A DNA stretch of 9,837 nucleotides from an uncultured Eubacterium sp. (GTDB lineage Bacteria; Bacillota_A; Clostridia; Lachnospirales; Lachnospiraceae), in the NCBI GenBank assembly GCA_948759685.1, contig CAQBGY010000102.1, forward strand, positions 1 to 9,837. The letters are read 5' to 3'. Below are positions 1-6,660 of this stretch, piece by piece (the first letter of the stretch is position 1; each line of letters opens with the position of its first letter). Made by a program: the position numbers and the translations under genes. Below the pieces are notes generated by a model that had not been told where the DNA came from, ran no database searches, and was given only the letters and a program-made list of their open reading frames with translations.

Positions 1-288
1 ATCATCATGGACGGACTGTGCTGGTTTCCCCGCCTTATGCGGTGGCAGACCTCAAAGGGCGAAGTTTCCCCTGTATTTGAAGATAACAGGAATGAAGGCT
101 ATTACTACCGCCTAAAATCTTATATAGATATCCATACAAGGAAAGAATACCCAAAAGAACTGATACAGTCGGAAATCAAGCCGGAAAACCGTACAGGCAC
201 AATAGAGCAGTTGGCGCAGAATGTGGAGGCTGTCGAAAAGCAGGTGCAGCTCATGGGTGTAAAGATGAGCCGGAATCAGATATATTAA
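1..288 (+). CDS. C-terminal part of an unrecognised protein
   Basis: This frame is open from the first base of the window and stops at TAA 286-288, so it is read as the last 95 residues of a gene that begins upstream. The ATG at 7 has no ribosome site in the few bases visible and is probably internal. The tail is hydrophilic, with a Tyr-rich stretch (EGYYYRLKSYIDIH) and a closing helical segment (TIEQLAQNVEAVEKQVQLMG) that could form a coiled coil. I see no catalytic motif, signal peptide or membrane segment and do not recognise the family. A terminator follows 19 bp after the stop, so this is the last gene of its operon and is separate from the two-component genes downstream. Given the neighbourhood, a protein of a mobile element is a reasonable guess, but that is inference only. 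Confidence 0.6.
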   Translation: MIMDGLCWFPRLMRWQTSKGEVSPVFEDNRNEGYYYRLKSYIDIHTRKEYPKELIQSEIKPENRTGTIEQLAQNVEAVEKQVQLMGVKMSRNQIY

Positions 289-306
289 ATCTGGCAAACG
301 CAAGAG

Positions 307-336
307 GGCATTTTCAGTTTTGAGAATGTCTTTTTT
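307..336 (+). terminator. Rho-independent terminator of the first gene
   Basis: A 9-bp stem (GGCATTTTC 307-315 with GAGAATGTC 322-330, two G-U pairs) and a 6-base loop are followed directly by six T residues (331-336). It lies 19 bp after the stop at 288 and separates that gene from the two-component promoter. Confidence 0.8.
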
Positions 337-378
337 GCATAAAGAAAATCGGAAAGCTAAGTCATAGAAGGCAGAAAT

Positions 379-408
379 TTCACGCCCAAAATGGAGTAGT
401 TCGCACCC
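379..408 (+). promoter_or_regulatory. Paired direct repeat, probable LytTR-regulator site upstream of the response regulator
   Basis: Two 9-base half sites, TTCACGCCC (379-387) and TTCGCACCC (400-408), start 21 bp apart with a 12-base spacer AAAATGGAGTAG. The 9+12+9 layout is the usual arrangement for AgrA/LytTR-family binding sites. A TATAAT box follows at 439-444 with no good -35 hexamer in front of it, as expected for an activator-dependent promoter. A nearly identical element occurs at 2675-2704 with the half sites in swapped order. That this site is bound by the adjacent LytTR protein is inference. Confidence 0.7.
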
Positions 409-438
409 CTGCAATTAGTAATAAGGTGCAAATGACGA

Positions 439-444
439 TATAAT
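439..444 (+). promoter_or_regulatory. -10 box of the two-component operon promoter
   Basis: A perfect TATAAT lies 58 bp before the response-regulator ATG (502). At 17-bp spacing the -35 position reads TAGTAA (416-421), which is poor. The paired repeat at 379-408 ends 7 bp upstream of that position, placing a bound activator next to RNA polymerase. Confidence 0.55.
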
Positions 445-501
445 AAAAGAAACAGATTTGAATTTTATATTTTTTAGGTTATGAAAGGAAGTCGGGATTT
501 T

Positions 502-1224
502 ATGAGGATTGCAGTTTGTGATGATGACCGGGCAATCCGGGAAGAAATTTCCCGGCTGATACAAAAGCAGGTGTCGGAAGCGGATATTGCGGAGTATCAG
601 TCGGGAGAAGAATTGATAAATGCGAAAGGAAACTTTGACATTTACTTCCTCGATATTGAAATGGGTAAAATGTCCGGCATGGATATAGCAAGGCGCATTA
701 GGGAACGGGAAGAAAACAGCAGGCAAAGGAGCATTATTATTTTTGTGACGGGATATCGGGAATATATGGAAGCGGCATTTGATGTAAATGCGTTTCATTA
801 TCTGATAAAGCCTATTGATGTAGAAAAATTTTCAGAGGTGTTCAGCCGGGCATGGAAAGAAGCGTCTGTTTTTGAGGAACAAACAAAAAAACACATCTTA
901 GTGAAAAGCTCTGGCATACAACAGAAACTATTGTTGAAAGATATTTACTATATAGAAAGCGGCAATAAGAAAGTCATTTTTCATACAACGAATGGGACAC
1001 TGGAAGTTTACGGTAAAATGGAGGAATTGGAAAACGGGTTAGGGAATACTTTTTACCGCTGCCATAGGTGCTATCTTGTAAACATGGAAAAAATCTCTGC
1101 TTACAGTGCGGATAACATACAGGTCACAAACGGGGATAACCTGCTCCTTGCAAGGAAGAAATATTCTGATTTCATCAAAACATATATGCGGTATGTAAAA
1201 AACGGAGGGATTGTTAATGTTTGA
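502..1224 (+). CDS. LytTR-family response regulator (AgrA-like)
   Basis: A 240-residue cytoplasmic response regulator of the AgrA/LytTR family. The receiver domain (about 1-118) shows the acidic pocket D7-D9, phospho-acceptor D51 in FLDIEM, T83 and the conserved K103-P104. The LytTR DNA-binding domain follows (about 133-235), with the typical IYYIES, YRCHRCYLVN and ISAYSADNIQV segments. The start at 502 is preferred over the in-frame ATG at 481 because AAAGGAAG (484-491) lies 10 bp before it and the protein then opens with MRIAVCDDD, as in relatives. The TGA at 1222-1224 overlaps the kinase start, so the two are probably translationally coupled. Paired repeats of LytTR type lie upstream of this gene and of the gene after the kinase, suggesting autoregulation and one local target. 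Family assignment is firm; the signal and the wider regulon are unknown. Confidence 0.93.
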   Translation: MRIAVCDDDRAIREEISRLIQKQVSEADIAEYQSGEELINAKGNFDIYFLDIEMGKMSGMDIARRIREREENSRQRSIIIFVTGYREYMEAAFDVNAFHYLIKPIDVEKFSEVFSRAWKEASVFEEQTKKHILVKSSGIQQKLLLKDIYYIESGNKKVIFHTTNGTLEVYGKMEELENGLGNTFYRCHRCYLVNMEKISAYSADNIQVTNGDNLLLARKKYSDFIKTYMRYVKNGGIVNV

Positions 1225-2659
1225 TATGTTACTTCCAGTATCTATTTATTTGGTTGATAGTATAGTAAGTGGGATTTATTCGCAGGGTTTCTTAAAAGAA
1301 AGGTACGGGAAAAAGGCAGTTTTGGCAGTATGGGGAGCAGCTTTTTTTCTTATTCAGATTGCAGTATATGAAATACTGGATAATAGATTTCCGATTAGTG
1401 AAGTTGTGGGGATAATCGTAAATGTCTGCGTCCTGCTGTTTATGCAATTTTTTCTCTTTGAGAAAGATATGCAAAAACAGGTTTTTGTTGCCTTTAGCTT
1501 CGTGGCAGGAAAAGAAATAGTAAAATATGTCGTTAGTGTGTTCAGTATTGTGTGCAATGGGTTTGGCAATGGGATTTTAAGCTATTTCATAAAAAAAGAA
1601 ATAATAAATACATTAGAAAAAACGCATATATGGATAGGTATAGTTACATTCGTTGTCGTAATTCTATGTATGTTGCTTTATACTCTTTTGCTGTCTGTAT
1701 ATCTGCGTCTGATAAGTAAAAAGTTTGTAAAAAAAGATTATCTGTTACAAACACATGAAAATATTTTTCTTGTGCTGCCTTGCATTGCTGCATTATGTAT
1801 TTCAGTTACAATAAAGATGATGATTATATCAGTTGAAAATGGAATGACTGTAATTATTTATGACACTGTTCCGTCAACAAAATTCTGGATACCCGTTATC
1901 TGCATATTGCTGCTTTCCTCTATTGTTGCAAGTGTCATATTGTTTCAGAAATTGGTACAGTACAATGAGGAAACCGGGAAACGTGCCATACTGGAAAATC
2001 AAGTGCGGCAAATGCAGAAAGAGATTGTGGAAATACAGGATATATATACTGATATGAGGGGACTTCGGCATGATATGAGAAGCCATATAGCCAATATTTC
2101 CTTACTTGTTAAAAATGTGGCGGGTTCTGTAAATGAAGAATTGGAAAGCTATATCGGAAAAATGGAGGAAACCGTCAGTAAATTAGATTTTACTTATCAG
2201 ACAGGAAATCCGATCACGGATATTATTATCCACCAAAAAGGACAGGAAGCAGAGAAAAAACAGATACAATTTAAGGTTGATTTTGCTTATCCCCCAAATC
2301 TTTTGATAGATATTTATGATATTGCGGTTATTTTGAATAATGCATTGGAAAACGCCATTGAAGCGTGCCATAAGACAGCGGGCAATAAACTGATAAAGTT
2401 ACATTCTTATGTGAAAGGCAGTTTGTTCTTTATAGAGGTTGAAAATGATTTTACAGAGAATATTGTCATAGAAAAAGAAAGCGGTTTGCCTGTCAGCAGT
2501 AAGGAAAGTGGAAAACTGCACGGGATTGGAATTTCCAATATCCAAAGGTGCGCAAAAAAGTATAAAGGCGATATTGATATTGAAATTTCTGATACAGACG
2601 GTAGAAAAAAATTCAGTCTTACGGTAATGATGAATGGAAAGCCTGCGGCGGCAATCTGA
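1217..2659 (+). CDS. GHKL-domain sensor histidine kinase (AgrC-like)
   Basis: A 480-residue membrane sensor kinase of the AgrC/HPK10 type, presumed to phosphorylate D51 of the regulator before it. The first about 245 residues hold some seven hydrophobic membrane segments (near 4-20, 34-54, 60-80, 90-112, 138-164, 184-205 and 224-246). A linker with coiled-coil character follows, then the phospho-acceptor region LRHDMRSH with H285, and the ATPase domain with N-box N375/N379 (LNNALENAIEA) and G-box HGIGISNI (435-442). The ATG at 1217 is chosen over TTG 1211 because GGAGGG (1204-1209) is 7 bp upstream; it overlaps the regulator by 8 bp. Kinases of this type often sense peptides, but no agrB-like processing gene or propeptide gene is present in the window, so the ligand is unknown. 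Not evidently truncated. Confidence 0.92.
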   Translation: MFDMLLPVSIYLVDSIVSGIYSQGFLKERYGKKAVLAVWGAAFFLIQIAVYEILDNRFPISEVVGIIVNVCVLLFMQFFLFEKDMQKQVFVAFSFVAGKEIVKYVVSVFSIVCNGFGNGILSYFIKKEIINTLEKTHIWIGIVTFVVVILCMLLYTLLLSVYLRLISKKFVKKDYLLQTHENIFLVLPCIAALCISVTIKMMIISVENGMTVIIYDTVPSTKFWIPVICILLLSSIVASVILFQKLVQYNEETGKRAILENQVRQMQKEIVEIQDIYTDMRGLRHDMRSHIANISLLVKNVAGSVNEELESYIGKMEETVSKLDFTYQTGNPITDIIIHQKGQEAEKKQIQFKVDFAYPPNLLIDIYDIAVILNNALENAIEACHKTAGNKLIKLHSYVKGSLFFIEVENDFTENIVIEKESGLPVSSKESGKLHGIGISNIQRCAKKYKGDIDIEISDTDGRKKFSLTVMMNGKPAAAI

Positions 2660-2674
2660 TCCTACACTGGAAAT

Positions 2675-2704
2675 TTCGCACCCAAAATGGAGCAGTTCAC
2701 GCCA
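2675..2704 (+). promoter_or_regulatory. Second paired direct repeat, probable LytTR-regulator site
   Basis: Half sites TTCGCACCC (2675-2683) and TTCACGCCA (2696-2704) start 21 bp apart with spacer AAAATGGAGCAG. With the flanking AAAT the element matches the one at 379-408 almost base for base, but the two half-site variants are exchanged. It starts 15 bp after the kinase stop and ends 81 bp before the next gene's ATG (2786). Possible -10 boxes are GATAAA (2733-2738) or TATAGA (2742-2747). It marks the next gene as a probable target of the regulator rather than a simple read-through product. Confidence 0.68.
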
Positions 2705-2785
2705 AACCTATGAAAAATTTATTTTGATTGGCGATAAACCATATAGAAACTATTTTCAATGACAGAGAAAGGAAAGGTGCTTTAT

Positions 2786-3514
2786 ATGGCAATGGAGATT
2801 ACAAATAATTATAGCAGCTATGCGACAAGTAGCACGAATACCACAAAAAATGTAGGCAGTGCAAAAGATAGTAATGTGACAACAAGTACGGTGGAACTAA
2901 AAACCTCAACTGGCGGGACTAAAACAGAGCAGATTAAAACGGGATATAGCAATGTGAATGATTATTCCAAATATTTGCAGGGAAAGTACAGCTATATGAA
3001 TACTGGAACAACCTCAATGCAGGGTGTTCCAACAACAGTATCGGTATCAAGCGCATTTTTGAAAAAATGTATGAATGACCCGGAAAAGGCTAAATATCTG
3101 GAAGAAAATCTTGCGGCATTGCCGGATTGCGCTTCTTATGCGGTATCCCATGCGCAGGGAACACTGACAAGTATTTCATATGAAATTGATGCTAATGGGA
3201 ATATTACAGGTATCACGTCCGGAACAAATGACCCCGACGGAAAGATAGCTAGAGAAAATGCGGAAAGAAAGGCAAAAGAAAAGAAAGCTGCTGAGGAAAA
3301 AGCTGCCGAAAGGCGCAAGGAGAAAAAGGCAGAGGAAGAAAAAGCGGCTGAAAGACGGGCAGAGAAAAAAGCCGCCGAAGAAGCAAAGACAGAAACGGGC
3401 GAATATACCATAAGTGCTACGGGTACGGATATAAAATCTGTTACGGAGAAAGTTATAGCTGCTATGTCTGGTACATCTGCGCCGACAGGGGCAAGTTTTG
3501 ATATAAAGGCGTAA
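2786..3514 (+). CDS. Ser/Thr-rich and Lys/Glu/Ala-rich protein, DUF6033-like
   Basis: A 242-residue hydrophilic protein with no signal peptide or membrane segment. It opens with MAMEITNNYSSYA and a Ser/Thr/Asn-rich stretch (to about 55). A middle part (about 58-142) carries DYSKYLQGKYSYM, the segment SSAFLKKCMNDPEKAKYLEENL and SISYEIDANGNITGI. Residues about 152-201 are a highly charged Ala/Glu/Lys/Arg helix, probably a coiled coil, before a short Ser/Thr/Gly-rich end. The layout resembles proteins I know as DUF6033 from Lachnospiraceae, whose function is not known to me; this match is from memory. The ATG at 2786 is preferred over 2759 because AGGAAAGG (2770-2777) precedes it by 8 bp. A LytTR-type site lies upstream, so expression is probably controlled by the preceding two-component system. 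Confidence 0.75.
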   Translation: MAMEITNNYSSYATSSTNTTKNVGSAKDSNVTTSTVELKTSTGGTKTEQIKTGYSNVNDYSKYLQGKYSYMNTGTTSMQGVPTTVSVSSAFLKKCMNDPEKAKYLEENLAALPDCASYAVSHAQGTLTSISYEIDANGNITGITSGTNDPDGKIARENAERKAKEKKAAEEKAAERRKEKKAEEEKAAERRAEKKAAEEAKTETGEYTISATGTDIKSVTEKVIAAMSGTSAPTGASFDIKA

Positions 3515-3524
3515 GTATGGTTTT

Positions 3525-3564
3525 GCACTTATTTCGCAGAGGCACTTCAATAAGTGCTTCTGCG
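3525..3564 (-). other. Candidate origin of transfer (MOBQ-like hairpin plus nick motif)
   Basis: On the minus strand a 13-bp stem with one G-U pair (3564-3552 with 3547-3535, loop ATTG) is followed immediately by AAATAAGTGC (3534-3525) and then AAAACC. MOBQ origins such as that of RSF1010 have the same order: a hairpin, then TAAGTG|CGCCCT. By analogy the nick would fall between 3526 and 3525. The downstream half (CAAAACC) differs from CGCCCT. No relaxase gene is visible in the window. The alternative is a hairpin ending the 2786-3514 gene on the other strand, but it has no T-tract. GCACTTATT also occurs three times here in direct or inverted form, allowing competing folds. Confidence 0.4.
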
Positions 3565-3612
3565 GATTGCCCGAACTTATCATAAGGAGGGAGCGGGCAG
3601 GAGGCAGCGTCA

Positions 3613-3690
3613 ATCGGGTAGGAGGTAGATAATTATTTTATCTACCGACCTCCCACACCACCGTACGTACGGTTCCGTATACGGCGGTTC
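3613..3690 (-). ncRNA. Group II intron domains V and VI
   Basis: Domain V is the hairpin at 3687-3658: CCGCCGTA pairs with TACGGTGG and contains a CGC catalytic triad, with the usual two-base CG bulge in the distal 3' strand. Domain VI (3654-3616) has a 9-bp distal stem, GGTAGATAA with TTATCTACC. Its basal helix is GGG-AGG with CCT-A-CCC, which leaves an unpaired A at 3619, the predicted branch point, seven nucleotides from the proposed 3' end. Confidence 0.85.
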
Positions 3691-3691
3691 C

Positions 3692-5110
3692 TTAGTTTTC
3701 ACATACTTTCAGATAAAACTCTGTGAATGTTGGGTATCCAAGTTCACGGAGTTTCTTGTTGTTAAATGCAGTCTGTAATACGAAATATCCACCACAGTAC
3801 CAGTTTCCGTTCCGCATATTGGCACATATCCATGCCTTTTCTTCTTCCACACCTAACCTCTTTAATTCCCTGAATTTTGTCTTAACTTTCTTCCATTGTT
3901 TCCAGTAAATAGTTCTTATCTTATGTCTTAGCCATTCATCGGTTTCCCTCAAAAGTCCTTTCATGTCTGCAAGTGAGAAATAATTCACCCATCCTCTGAC
4001 AAACTTCGTCAGTTTCATGGCTCTGTATTCATTTCCCCATCCGTTATTCCTTTTTGTCAATTCTCTGATTTTATCTTTCATCTTTGCTACTGGCTTTGGA
4101 TGTACCCGGAACTTGCATTTCCCTTTGTAACGATAAAATGCGTATCCAAGATATTTGACTTTGCTGATATGTTCCACGCCTGTTTTCTTTCGGTTCACTT
4201 TCAGAAAAAGTTTCCCCTCAATGAACGGAATGATGTTTTTCAAGGTTCTTTCTGCACTCTTTCTGCTTTTACAGAAAATCATGCAGTCGTCCGCATACCT
4301 CACAAATCTGTGCCCTCTGCGTGTCAGTTCCCTGTCCAGTTCATTCAGCATGACATTACTAAGCAGTGGACTTAGCGGTCCGCCTTGCGGCGTCCCTGTT
4401 TCCGTCTTTTCAAACACTCCTCTGCTGATAACACCTGCATTGAGGTATTTGTGTATCAGCGATATTACCCGCCCGTCTTTGATGGTTCTTGATAACACTT
4501 CCATCAGCTTGCTCTGGCACACCGTGTCAAAGAATTTCTCTAAATCCATATCCACGACATACACATACCCATCATTGACGTTCTGCTGACATTGTTTCAG
4601 TGCGTCATGCGCACCTCTCTTTGGTCGAAAGCCAAAACTGTTTTCTGAAAACTGTTCCTCATATATCGGGGAAAGCACCTGTGTAATTGCCTGCTGGAAT
4701 ACCCTGTCAACCACTGTCGGCACTCCCAGTTTTCGGAATTCGCCTTTTGTTTCTTTGGGTATCTCTACCCTGCGGACTGGATTGGGTCTGTATTTCCCAT
4801 CCTTTAACTGCTGGATTAGCTGCACTTGGTTGTCTCTGAGGAACGGCAGAAGTTCATCTACGCTCATCCCGTCAACACCGCCTGCTCCTTTGTTTGATTT
4901 TACTTTCTTGTACGCATTATTAAGATTAGTCGGTTGTAAAATCTTCTCCAACAGCCCGTCCGTCTGAAAGTCTGTGATGATGCGGTTGTTTTCAGCAATC
5001 CTCTGACAGGCGGATACTTCCGCATACTCTTTCTGTTCCGCAGATACCATTTGCAGATAGTCCTCATTATGAAGTTGTCTGTCCTTAAATCTGTCATTGG
5101 TTACATTCAT
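3692..5110 (-). CDS. ltrA: Group II intron reverse transcriptase/maturase (class IIC)
   Basis: The 472-residue intron-encoded protein assists splicing and, as a ribonucleoprotein, reverse transcribes the intron into new sites. An N-terminal extension (1-52) leads into the finger motif DGLLEKILQPTNLNNAY. Reverse-transcriptase motifs follow: GVPTVVDRVFQQAI, SFGFRPKRGAHDAL, VVDMDLEKFFD, TPQGGPLSPLL and the catalytic YADD (272-275). The maturase/thumb domain contains VRGWVNYF, and the C-terminal DNA-binding part has IYWKQWKK and ANMRNGNWYCGG. No HNH endonuclease domain is present, as usual for class IIC. The ATG at 5110 has AGGAG about 10 bp upstream. The stop (3692) lies immediately before domain V. 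All key residues seen are intact and the frame is unbroken, so the protein is probably functional. Confidence 0.95.
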   Translation of the reverse strand: MNVTNDRFKDRQLHNEDYLQMVSAEQKEYAEVSACQRIAENNRIITDFQTDGLLEKILQPTNLNNAYKKVKSNKGAGGVDGMSVDELLPFLRDNQVQLIQQLKDGKYRPNPVRRVEIPKETKGEFRKLGVPTVVDRVFQQAITQVLSPIYEEQFSENSFGFRPKRGAHDALKQCQQNVNDGYVYVVDMDLEKFFDTVCQSKLMEVLSRTIKDGRVISLIHKYLNAGVISRGVFEKTETGTPQGGPLSPLLSNVMLNELDRELTRRGHRFVRYADDCMIFCKSRKSAERTLKNIIPFIEGKLFLKVNRKKTGVEHISKVKYLGYAFYRYKGKCKFRVHPKPVAKMKDKIRELTKRNNGWGNEYRAMKLTKFVRGWVNYFSLADMKGLLRETDEWLRHKIRTIYWKQWKKVKTKFRELKRLGVEEEKAWICANMRNGNWYCGGYFVLQTAFNNKKLRELGYPTFTEFYLKVCEN

Positions 5111-5523
5111 TTACTCACATCTCCTAAAGTTCAGTCCTTCCCATCATGTTTGCAACCACAATGGTACTATGACCTCTGCTGACTTCTCGTCATTCGTTGT
5201 TACTACGGATTTCTTATGCATTTGTTGATGTAATTCTATCCGCTGACGAGACCTCCCCAGGTAAGAACGCAATCTTTCGCTCCATCTATCTGCCACATTT
5301 ACCACAATTAGTTCCGAGTAGTTATTGGACTTTAGTTTGTATGGCAACCTTATCCCCAACTGTAGCCTGATGTGATTTCTGTTCGTCAGACCAGAGCTTT
5401 GCCTAAAGCTTTCTTCAGATTCCACCTCACGATGGACACCCTTGCTCTTGGCTATACACTTCCCACTACCAGGGTGTGTTACGGACTTTCACCGATTAGA
5501 TTGCGCCCATACTGGGCGCACGT

Positions 5524-5564
5524 AAAAAAAGGACATTTCCCCAATCTCTCAAGAAATGTCCTTT
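5524..5564 (-). terminator. Rho-independent terminator, target of the intron
   Basis: On the minus strand a perfect 12-bp stem (AAAGGACATTTC with GAAATGTCCTTT, 5564-5553 and 5539-5528) and a 13-base loop run into seven T residues (5530-5524). It lies 12 bp after the stop of the 94-aa gene. The group IIC intron begins three bases after the T run. Confidence 0.92.
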
Positions 5565-5576
5565 AAACATATACAG

Positions 5577-5861
5577 CTATTCAAATTCCTTTATTTCAGA
5601 TGCAAGCCTTATTCCGTCCTGCAAGCCCAATCTGTATGCGGCTGCGCCACAGTCGTTGGCGGCTGAAATCGCTGTATCAACGACACTGCTCTGTTCTTTG
5701 TCCAGCCCTGCCTTTTCCAGTCTGTCAAATGCTTTGTCCTGACGTTTCAATGTGGTTTGGTAAGTCTTGCTATTGCTGACAGCTTTATCTAAGGCTTTGA
5801 CCGTCCTTATTTTAACGAATATGTCCAATAGATATTTTGATTTCATTCCTGTTTTTCTCAT
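5577..5861 (-). CDS. 94-aa hypothetical protein, last gene of the minus-strand operon
   Basis: A small charged, mostly helical protein opening with MRKTGMKSKYLLDIFVKIR. It continues with a Lys/Asp-rich helix (KALDKAVSNSKTYQTTLKRQ) and ends in an Ala/Gly/Leu-rich amphipathic segment (AAYRLGLQDGIRLASEIKEFE). No catalytic motif, signal or membrane segment is seen. The start at 5861 is preferred over the in-frame ATG at 5951 because AAAGGAG stands about 8 bp upstream and the longer version would overlap the preceding gene by 62 bp with an unlikely Trp/Tyr-rich head. It begins 28 bp after the 140-aa gene and is followed by the operon terminator. Its tail (YRLGLQDGIRLASEI) resembles that of the 96-aa protein in the same operon (FRLGVLMVAEI), hinting at a shared small-helical fold. 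Proteins of this kind seem common on Lachnospiraceae mobile elements; function unknown. Confidence 0.75.
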   Translation of the reverse strand: MRKTGMKSKYLLDIFVKIRTVKALDKAVSNSKTYQTTLKRQDKAFDRLEKAGLDKEQSSVVDTAISAANDCGAAAYRLGLQDGIRLASEIKEFE

Positions 5862-5889
5862 AAAACACTCCTTTTGCAAATACATTTTG

Positions 5890-6312
5890 TCAGGGTAAAT
5901 CTTCCAATAAATCCAGCGGTTGCTCTGATTTTTCCAAAAGCAGATTTTCAATGCCTGTCTGTTCTGAAAAACAAATTTTCATGTCAAAAAGTTCTTTCTG
6001 TTTTTCTTTGGGCAGACATTTGAATATATCCTTATAATCCATATCTTCCATTGGCGTTCCTGATGCCAAATTAAGAAGCTGCGTATATAGCCACTCACGC
6101 CAAAGGTCATTAAACAAACTTCTGCTGTCTACAAAAATGTATGCGGTATCAAAACCAAACTGGATATTGTAATATTGCAATTTTACAAAACCGTATCTTC
6201 CTGCATTGAGTACCAATAAGTCCTCGCTTTCGTAAAGTTCTGCAAATACGTCTGCTACTTTTTGGCAGTTTATTGTTTCCTCGTCAGTAATATATGTTTG
6301 CTCTTTATTCAT
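5890..6312 (-). CDS. 140-aa hypothetical protein of a mobile-element operon
   Basis: A 140-residue acidic, soluble-looking protein beginning MNKEQTYITDEETINCQKV. It is rich in aromatic residues in the middle (GRYGFVKLQYYNIQFGFDTAYIF, described here as residues about 38-60) and carries an amphipathic part LFNDLWREWLYTQLLNLASGTPMEDMDYKDIFKCLPKE before an acidic Leu-rich end. I see no known catalytic motif, transmembrane segment or DNA-binding helix. The start is well supported: AAAGGAG lies 7 bp before the ATG at 6312. It sits 57 bp after the 96-aa gene and 28 bp before the 94-aa gene, so it belongs to the same transcript under the ribbon-helix-helix promoter. Similar proteins appear, from memory, in conjugative elements of gut Clostridia without an assigned function. 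No function is proposed. Confidence 0.8.
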   Translation of the reverse strand: MNKEQTYITDEETINCQKVADVFAELYESEDLLVLNAGRYGFVKLQYYNIQFGFDTAYIFVDSRSLFNDLWREWLYTQLLNLASGTPMEDMDYKDIFKCLPKEKQKELFDMKICFSEQTGIENLLLEKSEQPLDLLEDLP

Positions 6313-6369
6313 GCCCGTCTCCTTTAGGTGATTACTTGATGATATTCTGTTTCAAAGCATATATCTGTC

Positions 6370-6660
6370 TTAAAGAAACATATCCTGTTCTGCGAAAATT
6401 TCCGCTACCATAAGAACACCTAACCGAAAACCGCGCTGAAATTTTAGCTCTGCGTCGTAACAACTCTCGTCAAAAAGAGTGTCCACTAATTGCGTCAATA
6501 TCGCTTTTTCTTCATCGTTTAGTCTTTCTGCTAACTTCTCTTGGAGTTCGCAGCCCCTGTCAGATACTTCCTTATGTTGGGGGCTTTTCCTTTCTGTTCC
6601 GCTGTCTACACGAAGCTGCTCGGTTAAAAACGCCTCTAAAATCTTTCCCATTCTGCTCAT
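6370..6660 (-). CDS. 96-aa DUF6809-like hypothetical protein
   Basis: A 96-residue protein starting MSRMGKILEAFLTEQLR. It has a polar middle and a C-terminal half with LQEKLAERLNDEEKAILTQLVDTL and the closing FQRGFRLGVLMVAEIF. The overall pattern, ending in a hydrophobic FRLGxxxxAEIF motif, resembles the small DUF6809 proteins of Lachnospiraceae as I remember them; their role is unknown to me. The ATG at 6660 is preferred to the upstream in-frame ATG at 6831 because AAAGGA is placed just before it, and the 57 extra residues have no protein-like character and would overlap the preceding gene. The first bases ATGA overlap the stop of a possible 30-codon ORF, so translation may be coupled to it. 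Probably cotranscribed with the ribbon-helix-helix gene 137 bp upstream. Confidence 0.72.
   Translation of the reverse strand: MSRMGKILEAFLTEQLRVDSGTERKSPQHKEVSDRGCELQEKLAERLNDEEKAILTQLVDTLFDESCYDAELKFQRGFRLGVLMVAEIFAEQDMFL

Larger units (their letters stand above)
3613..5521 (-). mobile_element. Group IIC intron, apparently full length
   Basis: The intron runs on the minus strand from GTGCGCCCAG (5521-5512), a typical group II 5' end, to ..CCTACCCGAT ending at 3613, about 1909 nt. The 411 nt before the ORF form the RNA part. They include GTAAA (5302-5298), which pairs with the last five exon bases TTTAC (5526-5522) and is the likely EBS1/IBS1 pair. The encoded protein, domains V and VI, and the insertion directly behind an intrinsic terminator all fit class IIC (bacterial C). 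Known IIC introns use a short IBS1 and recognise the terminator stem, which suits this site. I see no internal break, so it may be active for splicing and retrohoming. The 3' boundary rests on the branch-A spacing and could be off by one base. Confidence 0.88.

Noticed and set aside
415..798. 127-aa minus-strand frame at the start of the two-component operon
   Set aside because: It is antisense to the receiver domain and to the promoter region and lacks a ribosome site.
3136..3528. Open frames of 130 aa (3136-3528) and 145 aa (3176-3613) on the minus strand
   Set aside because: They are the complement of the Lys/Glu/Ala-rich coding repeat of the 2786-3514 gene, give low-complexity Ser/Ala/Phe or Phe/Leu/Cys products and have no convincing ribosome site.
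3535..3564. Hairpin as a normal terminator of the 2786-3514 gene
   Set aside because: The stem is strong, but on the plus strand it is followed by GATTGCCCG with no T-tract, so a classic intrinsic terminator is not supported; kept only as part of the oriT candidate.
4155..4589. 144-aa open frame on the plus strand inside the intron, with other plus-strand frames nearby
   Set aside because: All lie antisense to the well-supported reverse transcriptase and show no protein-like motif.
5144..5425. 93-aa minus-strand frame upstream of the reverse transcriptase
   Set aside because: It covers intron RNA domains that must fold, including the probable EBS1, and has no ribosome site.
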